Assembly: GCA_050178915.1 (NCBI GenBank)
Contig: JBFXFO010000015.1
Location: 1-41,989, forward strand
Length of the DNA stretch: 41,989 nucleotides
Source: JBFXAF01 sp050178915
GTDB lineage: Bacteria; Pseudomonadota; Alphaproteobacteria; Rhizobiales; Rhizobiaceae
Direction of reading: 5' to 3'
In this document: one piece after another, positions 8,126 through 15,048 of the stretch
Layout: each line of letters begins with the position of its first letter
Numbering within the stretch: the first letter of the stretch is position 1
Program-made: the position numbers and the translations under genes
The notes under the pieces: generated by a model
What the model was told of the DNA's origin: nothing
What the model saw: the letters and a program-made list of their open reading frames with translations, nothing else
Database searches by the model: none

Positions 8126-8645
8126 TATCTGGGGGAGCGCCGCGCTCGCCGCGGCGAATCCGTGCGAGCCGGAGATCCTGCGCGCCGCCGACCGCTATGG
8201 CGTGCCGACGGGCATCCTCTATGCCGTAGGTCTGACCGAGACCGGCAAGAAGGGGACGCTGCAGCCGAACGCTCTCAACATAGAAGGGCGCGCGGTTTTC
8301 CCGAAGAGCCGGAGCGAGGCGCTCGCCACGTTCAGCGAGGCGCGGCAGGGCGGCGCCAGGCTGATCGACCTCGGCTGCATGCAGATCAATTTCCACTATC
8401 ACGGCGAGCATTTCCGCAGTGTCGGGGAGATGCTCGATCCGCGACTAAATGTTGATTACGCCGCGCGCTTCCTGGCCAATCTGCACGCCCGTCATGAGAC
8501 CTGGTCGATGGCGGTGGCGCGCTACCACGCCGGTCCGAACAACAATCCGGCGCAGAAGAAATACATCTGCCGGGTCATCGCCAACATGGTCGCCACCGGC
8601 TTCGGCAAGTGGACCACGGAGGCCCGCGAGTTCTGCAACCCATAA
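8079..8645 (+). CDS. Lytic transglycosylase-like periplasmic protein
   Basis: The 188-residue protein has a signal peptide (MRRLLRIALSAASISSIWGS, cleavage near ALA at 24) and an SLT-type lysozyme-like fold. The predicted catalytic glutamate is residue 54 in YAVGLTETG. Other SLT features are GCMQINFHYH, LNVDYAARFLANL and AVARYHAG. It probably cleaves peptidoglycan to let the rod pass through the wall, a role FlgJ fills by fusion in enterobacteria; here the rod-binding part is a separate gene at 18338. ATG at 8079 lies inside fliK, giving a 47-base overlap, and is chosen because it yields the signal peptide directly. The two cysteines after the signal peptide and near the C-terminus suit a periplasmic location. 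Confidence 0.87.
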   Translation: MRRLLRIALSAASISSIWGSAALAAANPCEPEILRAADRYGVPTGILYAVGLTETGKKGTLQPNALNIEGRAVFPKSRSEALATFSEARQGGARLIDLGCMQINFHYHGEHFRSVGEMLDPRLNVDYAARFLANLHARHETWSMAVARYHAGPNNNPAQKKYICRVIANMVATGFGKWTTEAREFCNP

Positions 8646-8883
8646 GCGCGGAGCAAGGTCGTTCGGACAATCCCTCGACCGACTGTTGCGAGCGCCCCCG
8701 GCGCGGCCCGCGGCGGTGTGTTCCTGCCATGCAGTCGAAGCAGCGTTCGGGTCACTCAGTTCAACGACTTCGCCGCAACCCCTAATAAACTACTTACAAG
8801 AAATGACGGTTGGCCAGGATTCCGCGCTGCAGGTACCGATTTTTTCACAAAAGCCATAACGGCTGATTCGGAAGGCGGGTCCG
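8646..8883 (+). promoter_or_regulatory. Leader region of the rem/ftcR regulator
   Basis: This 238-base gap separates the transglycosylase gene from the regulator gene. Its second half is AT-richer than the surroundings (around CCTAATAAACTACTTACAAG, 8781-8800), as expected for a promoter. In Sinorhizobium, VisNR activates rem. I see no convincing -35/-10 pair, no gene, and none of the motif shared by fliF, flhA, motA and flgE. Confidence 0.4.
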
Positions 8884-9552
8884 ATGATCGTGATTGTGGA
8901 TGAGCGCGAGCTCGTAAAAGAGGGCTATTTCTCACTTTTCGACCGGGAAGGAGTTGCGAGCGCAGGCTTCGGCTCCAACGATTTCGGCGAGTGGGTGGAC
9001 AGTGCGGCGGACGAGGATCTCAGATCGGTCCGCGCCTTCCTCATCGGCGAATGCCAGGTGAATGCGGTGTCGCCGAAGAAGATTCGCGACCGGACAAGCG
9101 CACCCGTCATCGCGCTGAGCGAACATCATTCGCTTGAGAATACGCTGCGCCTGTTTGAGTCCGGCGTCGATGACGTGATCCGCAAGCCGGTCCACATCCG
9201 CGAGATTCTCGCCCGAATCACCGCGATCAGCCGCCGTGCTCAAGAGGACGCGCGCTTCACCGAGATCGGCCAGATGCGCATCTTCTCCGACGGCCGGGAT
9301 CCCGAGATCGGCGGTTCGCCGCTGCCGCTGCCGCGGCGCGAGCGCCGCATCCTCGAATACCTGGCGGCCAACTCCGGCCGGCGGGTGACGAAGACGCAGG
9401 TGTTCAACGCGATCTACGGAATCTTCGACGAAGAGGTCGAGGAGAACGTGGTCGAGAGCCACATCTCGAAACTGCGCAAGAAGCTGCGCGAGCGGCTCGG
9501 CTACGACCCGATCGATTCCAAGCGTTTCCTCGGCTACCGCCTGGTGGCCTGA
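8884..9552 (+). CDS. ftcR: Flagellar master response regulator, Rem/FtcR family
   Basis: This is the OmpR-type regulator called Rem in Sinorhizobium and FtcR in Brucella, which activates mid-class flagellar genes below VisNR. The 222-residue protein has an N-terminal receiver-like domain (about 1-115) starting MIVIVDERELVKEGY, and a C-terminal winged-helix DNA-binding domain (about 130-222) with PRRERRILEYLAANSGR, VVESHISKLRKKL and the closing FLGYRLVA. No histidine kinase gene is nearby. The receiver looks unphosphorylatable: the strand that should carry the acceptor aspartate reads AFLIGECQ. Immediate downstream neighbours flgE to flbT are the expected targets. Rem and FtcR are names for orthologous genes; either would fit. 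Confidence 0.93.
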   Translation: MIVIVDERELVKEGYFSLFDREGVASAGFGSNDFGEWVDSAADEDLRSVRAFLIGECQVNAVSPKKIRDRTSAPVIALSEHHSLENTLRLFESGVDDVIRKPVHIREILARITAISRRAQEDARFTEIGQMRIFSDGRDPEIGGSPLPLPRRERRILEYLAANSGRRVTKTQVFNAIYGIFDEEVEENVVESHISKLRKKLRERLGYDPIDSKRFLGYRLVA

Positions 9553-9577
9553 TGCCGGAGCTGGTGGCGGCCAGCTT

Positions 9578-9598
9578 CGCGCAAGGGTGCCGCGCTAC
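9578..9598 (+). promoter_or_regulatory. Putative flagellar promoter motif before flgE
   Basis: CGCGCAAG (CAAG at 9582-9585) is followed 10 bases later by TAC (9596-9598), the same geometry as before fliF, flhA and motA but with TAC in place of TAG. It lies 45 bases before the flgE start and is followed by an ATTTTTG stretch. Function is inferred. Confidence 0.4.
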
Positions 9599-9640
9599 AT
9601 TTTTGTGGCCTACGGCAACGAGTAACGAGGGGATGTTCAC

Positions 9641-10894
9641 ATGAGCCTTTACGGGATGATGCGTACCGGCGTGTCCGGTATGAACGCTCAGGCCAACCGC
9701 CTGTCGTCGGTCGCCGACAACATCGCGAACTCCGGCACCACCGGTTACAAGCGCTCGAGCATCGAATTCGCCTCGCTGATCATCCCCAACGCCACCGGTG
9801 CCTACACGTCGGGCGGTGTCACCACCGACATCCGCTATTCGATCAGCCAGCAGGGCGACCTGAAGTACACGACGTCCGGCTCGGACCTGGCCATCAACGG
9901 CGAAGGCTTCTTCGTGGTGCAGGACGCCAGCGGCCGCCCGGCGATGACGCGAGCCGGCTCCTTCGTTCCCGACGGCGAGGGCCGCCTGGTCAACGCCGCC
10001 GGCTTCTACCTGATGGGCTACAGCTTCGCGAACGGCACGCCCAGCCCGGTGACCAATGGCTTCGGCGGGCTCGAAGAGGTGAAGATCTCGCAGACCGACG
10101 TGACCGCGACGCCGTCGAGCACCGGTACGTTCAAGACCAAGCTCCCGGTCGACAAGCCGGTCGTCGTCGCGGCCAATCTCCCGAGCGCCAACGCGGCCAC
10201 CGCGGAATACTCCGCCAAGTCGTCGCTGGTGGTCTACGACAATGTCGGCCGCGAAGTGACGCTCGACATCTACTACACGAAGACCGCCGCCAACACGTGG
10301 GAGGTCACGGTCTTCGACAAGGCCAACGCCGCGCCGAACACCGCCTTCCCCTACACGGGCGGTCCGCTGGTCACGTCGACGATGACGTTCAACCCGGCCA
10401 ACGGCCAGCAGCTCACCGGCAACAGCATTGCCATCCCGGTGCCGAACGGCACGACGCTGACGCTCGACATGGGCGGCACCACCGAACTGGCGGAAGGCTT
10501 CACCGTCCTGCAGTCGCAGGTCAACGGCAACGCGCCGAGCGGCATCGAGCAGGTGCAGATCAGCGCCGACGGCACGGTCTACGCACAGTACCAGGACGGC
10601 TCGTTCAAGGCGCTCTACCGCATCCCGATCGCGACGGTGCAGAGCCCGGACCGGCTGAACGTGCTGCCGGGCAACGTGTTCTCGCAGTCCTCCGATTCAG
10701 GCGACCTGCGCATCGGCTTCGCCAATGAAGGCGGCATGGGCTCCGTGGTCGCGGGCGCGCTGGAAAACTCCAACGTCGACATCGCCGAGGAACTGACCTC
10801 GATGATCGAATCGCAGCGCAGCTACACCGCCAATTCGAAAGTGTTCCAGACCGGCGCAGACCTGATGGACATCCTCGTCAACCTCAAGAGGTAG
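9641..10894 (+). CDS. flgE: Flagellar hook protein FlgE
   Basis: FlgE polymerises into the hook that joins rod and filament. The 417-residue protein starts with the rod/hook family N-terminal helix (SLYGMMRTGVSGMNAQANRL, then VADNIANSGTTGYKRS). The middle contains the FlgE D1/D2 domains (YTTSGSDLAINGEGFFVVQD near residue 75). It ends with the family C-terminal helix (ENSNVDIAEELTSMIESQ and ANSKVFQTGADLMDILVNL). GAGGGGAT precedes the ATG. The hook-proximal genes flgK and flgL follow on the same strand. Confidence 0.97.
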   Translation: MSLYGMMRTGVSGMNAQANRLSSVADNIANSGTTGYKRSSIEFASLIIPNATGAYTSGGVTTDIRYSISQQGDLKYTTSGSDLAINGEGFFVVQDASGRPAMTRAGSFVPDGEGRLVNAAGFYLMGYSFANGTPSPVTNGFGGLEEVKISQTDVTATPSSTGTFKTKLPVDKPVVVAANLPSANAATAEYSAKSSLVVYDNVGREVTLDIYYTKTAANTWEVTVFDKANAAPNTAFPYTGGPLVTSTMTFNPANGQQLTGNSIAIPVPNGTTLTLDMGGTTELAEGFTVLQSQVNGNAPSGIEQVQISADGTVYAQYQDGSFKALYRIPIATVQSPDRLNVLPGNVFSQSSDSGDLRIGFANEGGMGSVVAGALENSNVDIAEELTSMIESQRSYTANSKVFQTGADLMDILVNLKR

Positions 10895-10935
10895 CGTCGG
10901 CAGAGGAGCCGCCGCGTACCGGGAAAGACCTGTAA

Positions 10936-12396
10936 ATGTCGCTTTCCACCGCATTCAACATTGCGCAGTCGGCGCTTCTGAACAATTCGCGTCAGACGAC
11001 GACCGTTTCGCGCAATGTCGCGGAGAAGGACAATGCCGACTACACGCGCCGCGTCGCGGTTCTGTCGAGCCAGGCGTCCGGCGCACGCATTGTCGATGTG
11101 CAGCGCGCCACCAACCAGCTGCTCATGCGCAACAGCATCAACGCGACGTCGTCCTACCAGGGGCAGAAGACGCTGCTGGACGGGCTGAACTCGCTGGCGC
11201 TGGAGGTCAACGGCCCGGACAACGCCACGTCGGCGGCCACGCTGATCGGTCGCCTGCAGGAAGCGATGCACCTCTTCTCCACCACGCCGTCCAACCGGAC
11301 GCTGGCGGAAAACGCCGTCGAGGCGGCGCGCCAGGTCGTGTACTCGCTCAACAACGGAAGCCATGCGATCCAGGCCTCGCGCACCGACGCGGACTCGCGC
11401 ATCGCGACGGAGGTCGGCGAACTCAACCAGCTGCTCACCGACTTCCATGCCGCCAACAGCGCTGTCGTGCAGGGCACTGCCGCCGGCCGGGATGTCAATG
11501 ACGCGCTCGACCAGCGCGACGCGCTGCTCAAGAAGATCGCCGAGAAGCTGCCGGTCAGCACCATGTCGCGCGAAAACAACGACATGGTGATCATGACCGG
11601 CGACGGCACGATGCTGTACGAGAAGGTGCCGCGCACGGTGACCTTCCAGCCGATCTCGGGCTATTCCGTCGGCACCACCGGCAATGCGGTCTATGTCGAC
11701 GGCGTGCCGCAGTCGGCCGGCGCCGGTGCCAATACCACCGCCTCCGGCACGATTGCGGGGCTGCTGCAACTGCGCGACAGCGTCGCTCCGGCGATGCAGA
11801 AACAGCTGGACGAGATCGCGCGCGGCCTGATCACCGCCTTTGCCGAAACCGATCCGAATGGTGTGCAGCCGGCGGCGACAGGCCTGTTCACCTGGACCGG
11901 CGGTCCCGGCATCCCGGCAGCGGGCACGCTGCAGAATGGGCTGGCCGCATCGATCCACCTCAATGCGGCGATGGACTTCAACGCCGGTGGCGACCCGGTG
12001 CTGCTGCGCGACGGCGGCGCCAACGGCGCGGCCTACGTGTGGAATACCGGCGGAGCGGCATCCTACTCCGACCAGCTGCTCTCCTTCGGCGACAAGCTGG
12101 CCGCGCCGATGGCGTTCGACCTCGCCGCGGGGCTCGGCAGCATCGGCAAGCTCGACGACTATTCCGCCAACTCGATCAGCTGGCTGGAAGCGCTGCGCAA
12201 GGATGCCACCGGCGCCTCCGAAACCAAGGGCGCGCTGATGGCGCGCACGACCGAGGCGCTGTCGAACGCCACCGGCGTCAACATGGACGAGGAGATGTCG
12301 CTGCTGCTCGACCTGGAGCATTCCTACCAGGCATCGACGCGCATCATCTCCGCCATCGACACCATGTTCAGTTCGCTGCTTTCGGCGGTGAGGTAA
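10936..12396 (+). CDS. flgK: Hook-filament junction protein FlgK (HAP1)
   Basis: FlgK is the first of two junction proteins between hook and filament. The 486-residue product has a D0 helix of the FlgK type (LSTAFNIAQSALLNNSRQ, SRNVAEKDNADYTRR) and a long helical segment with SSYQGQKTLLDGLNSLALEV. At the end is the C-terminal helix LLLDLEHSYQASTRIISAID. It is exported by the flagellar apparatus after the hook is complete. GGGAAAG lies 8-14 bases before the ATG. flgL follows after a single base. Confidence 0.96.
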   Translation: MSLSTAFNIAQSALLNNSRQTTTVSRNVAEKDNADYTRRVAVLSSQASGARIVDVQRATNQLLMRNSINATSSYQGQKTLLDGLNSLALEVNGPDNATSAATLIGRLQEAMHLFSTTPSNRTLAENAVEAARQVVYSLNNGSHAIQASRTDADSRIATEVGELNQLLTDFHAANSAVVQGTAAGRDVNDALDQRDALLKKIAEKLPVSTMSRENNDMVIMTGDGTMLYEKVPRTVTFQPISGYSVGTTGNAVYVDGVPQSAGAGANTTASGTIAGLLQLRDSVAPAMQKQLDEIARGLITAFAETDPNGVQPAATGLFTWTGGPGIPAAGTLQNGLAASIHLNAAMDFNAGGDPVLLRDGGANGAAYVWNTGGAASYSDQLLSFGDKLAAPMAFDLAAGLGSIGKLDDYSANSISWLEALRKDATGASETKGALMARTTEALSNATGVNMDEEMSLLLDLEHSYQASTRIISAIDTMFSSLLSAVR

Positions 12397-12397
12397 G

Positions 12398-13447
12398 ATG
12401 AAGACCTCCTTCGTCTCCTCCTCGGCCATCTCGCAGGCGATGCGCTATTCGCTGCAACGCATGCAGCTCGAGCTTGTCGGCGCGCAGAAGGAGGCTTCGA
12501 CCGGCCGCGTCGCCGACGCCGGTCTGGCGCTCGGCGCCCGCACCGGCCAGTCGGTCTCGTTCGCCCGCGACGTCGAGCGTCTCAACGGCATCGTCGATTC
12601 CAACAAGCTGATCGCGGCCCGGCTGAAGTCCACGCAGGATTCGCTGTCCCAGCTCACCACGGTCGGCCAGACCTTCCTCGCCACGCTGACGGCAAGCGCG
12701 TCCGGCGACGCCTCGATCGGCGTGACGCTGACCGAGGCCAAGGGCACGCTGCAGGCGCTGACCTCGATCCTCAACACCAGCCTCAACGGCGAACACCTGT
12801 TCGCCGGCATCAACACGGATGCGAGCCCGATCGTCGACTTCACCAAGCCGGGCGCACCCAACAAGAGCGCCTTCGATGCGGCGTTCCTGGCGCATTTCGG
12901 TTTCACGCAGAGCGATCCGCAGACCGCCAACATCACCTCGACGCAGATGAGCAACTTCCTCACCGTGGCGGTCGAGCCCCAGTTCACCGGCGCCGGCTGG
13001 CAGGCCAACTGGTCGAACGCATCGGACCAGCGCATCACCAGCCGCATCGCGCTCAACGAGACTGCGCAGACCTCGGTCAGCGCCAACGAGGCGGGTGTGC
13101 GCAAGCTGGCGATGGCGTCCGCCGCGATCACCGACCTGTTCGACTCGCAGCTCAGCGGCGGCGCGCGCGACGCGCTGGTCAACCGCGCGATCGAGCTTGT
13201 CGGCGAGGCACTGAGTTCGATCACGAACACGCAGTCGGAACTCGGCATCACGCAGAACCGGGTGACGCGCGCCAGCGACCGCGTGGACATGCAGATCGAC
13301 CTGTTCGAACGGAACATCCTCGATATGGAAGGCGTCGATCCCTACGAGGCATCGACGCGCGTCTCGTCGCTCCTGCAGCAGATCGAGACATCCTACGCGA
13401 TGACAGCACGCATTCAGCAGCTCAGCCTGCTGAAATACCTATCCTGA
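12398..13447 (+). CDS. flgL: Hook-filament junction protein FlgL (HAP3)
   Basis: FlgL is the second junction protein and belongs to the flagellin superfamily. The 349-residue product begins KTSFVSSSAISQAMRYSLQ, followed by the flagellin-like helix LVGAQKEASTGRVADAG. A central region contains LNTSLNGEHLFAGINTD. The C-terminal helix (EASTRVSSLLQQIETSYAM) resembles that of flagellins. Starting one base after the flgK stop, it is surely cotranscribed and cotranslated with it. Confidence 0.96.
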   Translation: MKTSFVSSSAISQAMRYSLQRMQLELVGAQKEASTGRVADAGLALGARTGQSVSFARDVERLNGIVDSNKLIAARLKSTQDSLSQLTTVGQTFLATLTASASGDASIGVTLTEAKGTLQALTSILNTSLNGEHLFAGINTDASPIVDFTKPGAPNKSAFDAAFLAHFGFTQSDPQTANITSTQMSNFLTVAVEPQFTGAGWQANWSNASDQRITSRIALNETAQTSVSANEAGVRKLAMASAAITDLFDSQLSGGARDALVNRAIELVGEALSSITNTQSELGITQNRVTRASDRVDMQIDLFERNILDMEGVDPYEASTRVSSLLQQIETSYAMTARIQQLSLLKYLS

Positions 13448-13476
13448 TACCGGTGCCGGGGGGCAAGACAGAAGCG

Positions 13477-13824
13477 ATGTATCAGTTCTCTTACGCAGAC
13501 GTACAAACAGACTCGGTTGCCGACGCGCGCGAGCGCGAGCGGCAGTTGCTGTCGCGGTCCATCCTCATGCTGGCGGAAGCGCAGAAGCGGGGGCCGTCCT
13601 CACGCGAGGCGCTCGACGCGCTGCACTTCATGAGCCGCATCTGGTCAACCTTCGTGGAAGACCTGGGCAGCGAGGAAAACGAACTGCCGAAGGAGCTTCG
13701 CGCCAACCTCATCTCGATCGGGCTCTGGCTGCTGCGCGAAGGCGAGGAGGTCCGGCAGGGACGCTCCGAAAATTTCGAGGGCCTCATCGAGGTCTCGCAG
13801 ATCATCCGCGACGGCATTCAATGA
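13477..13824 (+). CDS. flaF: Flagellin biosynthesis regulator FlaF
   Basis: FlaF is a small alphaproteobacterial protein needed for flagellin production or secretion; in Caulobacter and Brucella it acts opposite to or together with FlbT in controlling flagellin synthesis. The 115-residue product starts MYQFSYADVQ, exactly the family N-terminus, and carries SREALDALHFMSRIWSTFVE and a helical end. I chose ATG at 13477 for this reason; an in-frame GTG at 13453 would add eight residues not seen in the family. It overlaps flbT by 4 bases (ATGA), so the two antagonists are made in a coupled way. Confidence 0.93.
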   Translation: MYQFSYADVQTDSVADARERERQLLSRSILMLAEAQKRGPSSREALDALHFMSRIWSTFVEDLGSEENELPKELRANLISIGLWLLREGEEVRQGRSENFEGLIEVSQIIRDGIQ

Positions 13825-14270
13825 AGCACACGCTGAAGTTATCGCTGAAGCCGCACGAGAGGATCTACCTCAACGGCGCCGTCATCAAGGTCGACCGCAA
13901 GGTCACCATCGAGCTGCTCAACGAAGTGCATTTCCTGATGGAGAGTCACGTCCTGCAGGCAGACGAGGCATCGACGCCGCTGCGCCAGCTCTACTTCATC
14001 CTGCAGATGATCCTGATGAATCCCGGCGACGCGCAGGTGGCGCGCAACATGTTCCGCAAGTCGCTGTCGCTGCTGATCGCCAACTTCTCCGATCCCAGCA
14101 TCCGCTCCACGCTGAAGCATGTCGACCAGCTGGTGAGCGAGGACCACATTTTCGAGGCGCTCAAGGCGATCCGCTCGCTCTACCCCCACGAGCAGGTCGC
14201 CATCGCCGGCAACGAGGACAAGCCCGTCGACCTGCCACGGGTCGCTGCGGCCGGAGGGACGGGCCGATGA
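13821..14270 (+). CDS. flbT: Flagellin mRNA regulator FlbT
   Basis: FlbT is an RNA-acting post-transcriptional regulator of flagellin. In Caulobacter it associates with the leader of flagellin mRNA and couples its decay to the assembly state of the hook; in Brucella it is reported as a positive regulator. The 149-residue protein has the family motifs SLKPHERIYLNGAVIKVDRK at the start and TPLRQLYFILQMILMNP in the middle. The end carries LVSEDHIFEALKAIRSLYPHE. It overlaps flaF and flgD by 4 bases each. The flagellin leader in this window (hairpin at 359-379) is the obvious candidate target. Confidence 0.94.
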   Translation: MKHTLKLSLKPHERIYLNGAVIKVDRKVTIELLNEVHFLMESHVLQADEASTPLRQLYFILQMILMNPGDAQVARNMFRKSLSLLIANFSDPSIRSTLKHVDQLVSEDHIFEALKAIRSLYPHEQVAIAGNEDKPVDLPRVAAAGGTGR

Positions 14271-14674
14271 TCGTGACACCGCCGGGAACGGCCAGCACCG
14301 CCAACAATCCGAAGGTCGAGACGAAGTCGAAGACCGCGGTCGACTACGACTCGTTCCTCAAGCTGCTCGTCGCGCAGATGAAGAACCAGGACCCGACCGC
14401 GCCGATGGAGTCGACCGACTACGTCGCGCAGCTGGCGACGTTCTCGCAGGTCGAGCAGTCGGTGCAGATCAAGGACAAGCTGGCCGACATCCTGCAGGCC
14501 TCGTCGCTGTCGCAGGCGACGTCGATGATCGGCAAGGTCATCACATCGGCGGACGGAACGACCAGCGGCCTGGTCAGCGAAGTCCGTGTGAACACCGATT
14601 CCATCACGGCGAAGCTGCAGGGTGGCGGCGAGATCGTCGTCGGACCCGGCGTCACCATCAAGAACCCCACATGA
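14267..14674 (+). CDS. flgD: Hook assembly scaffold FlgD (short form)
   Basis: FlgD caps the growing hook and is discarded once the hook is complete. The 135-residue protein keeps the diagnostic N-terminal block DYDSFLKLLVAQMKNQDP followed by STDYVAQLATFSQVEQ. It lacks most of the tudor/Fn3 region of the enterobacterial protein, leaving only a short beta-rich end (residues about 85-135). Short FlgD is usual in rhizobia. ATGA overlaps link it to flbT and fliQ. Confidence 0.95.
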   Translation: MIVTPPGTASTANNPKVETKSKTAVDYDSFLKLLVAQMKNQDPTAPMESTDYVAQLATFSQVEQSVQIKDKLADILQASSLSQATSMIGKVITSADGTTSGLVSEVRVNTDSITAKLQGGGEIVVGPGVTIKNPT

Positions 14675-14946
14675 ACGAGGCCGATGCGCTGGACATCGTC
14701 CAGTACGCAATCTGGACCGTCCTGACCGCCTGCGGTCCGTCCGTCGCGGTTGCCATGATCGTCGGCATCGCGATCGCGCTGGTGCAGGCGCTGACCCAGG
14801 TCCAGGAAATCACGCTTACCTTCGTGCCGAAGATCATTGCGATCCTGCTGACCGTCGCCTTCACCGGGCCGTATGTGGGCGGCCAGATCTCGTCCTTCAC
14901 CAACGTCATCTTCGAGCGCATCGAGACCGGGTTTCCGCAGAACTAG
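14671..14946 (+). CDS. fliQ: Flagellar export gate protein FliQ
   Basis: FliQ is one of the small membrane components of the flagellar type III export gate (FliP-FliQ-FliR). The 91-residue product has two hydrophobic helices, roughly 15-40 (AIWTVLTACGPSVAVAMIVG) and 52-75 (VPKIIAILLTVAFTGPYVGG), joined by the conserved loop LTQVQEITLTFVPK. It starts in the flgD stop (ATGA) and is followed by the 102-base gap before flhA. fliP is not in this window. Confidence 0.96.
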   Translation: MNEADALDIVQYAIWTVLTACGPSVAVAMIVGIAIALVQALTQVQEITLTFVPKIIAILLTVAFTGPYVGGQISSFTNVIFERIETGFPQN

Positions 14947-14976
14947 CTGCGCGGGCCGGATCGCCTGCCTCACCCT

Positions 14977-14997
14977 CGCGCAAGCTTGGGCCTCTAG
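14977..14997 (+). promoter_or_regulatory. Putative flagellar promoter motif before flhA
   Basis: CGCGCAAGCTT (CAAG at 14981-14984) is followed 10 bases later by TAG (14995-14997), identical in geometry to the fliF element, with CAAGCTT and CTAG both conserved. It lies 52-54 bases before flhA ATG in one of the few gaps of the operon, so flhA may have its own promoter. Confidence 0.5.
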
Positions 14998-15007
14998 CCT
15001 GCTTCAC

Positions 15008-15024
15008 GGCGCGCATTGCGCGCC
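15008..15024 (+). promoter_or_regulatory. Short hairpin in the flhA leader
   Basis: GGCGCGC and GCGCGCC form a perfect 7-bp stem around ATT, between the putative promoter motif and the ribosome binding site of flhA. There is no T-run, so it is not an intrinsic terminator. It may protect or structure the flhA leader. Function unknown. Confidence 0.35.
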
Positions 15025-15048
15025 AAGCATGAACGCAGGGAAGACGGC

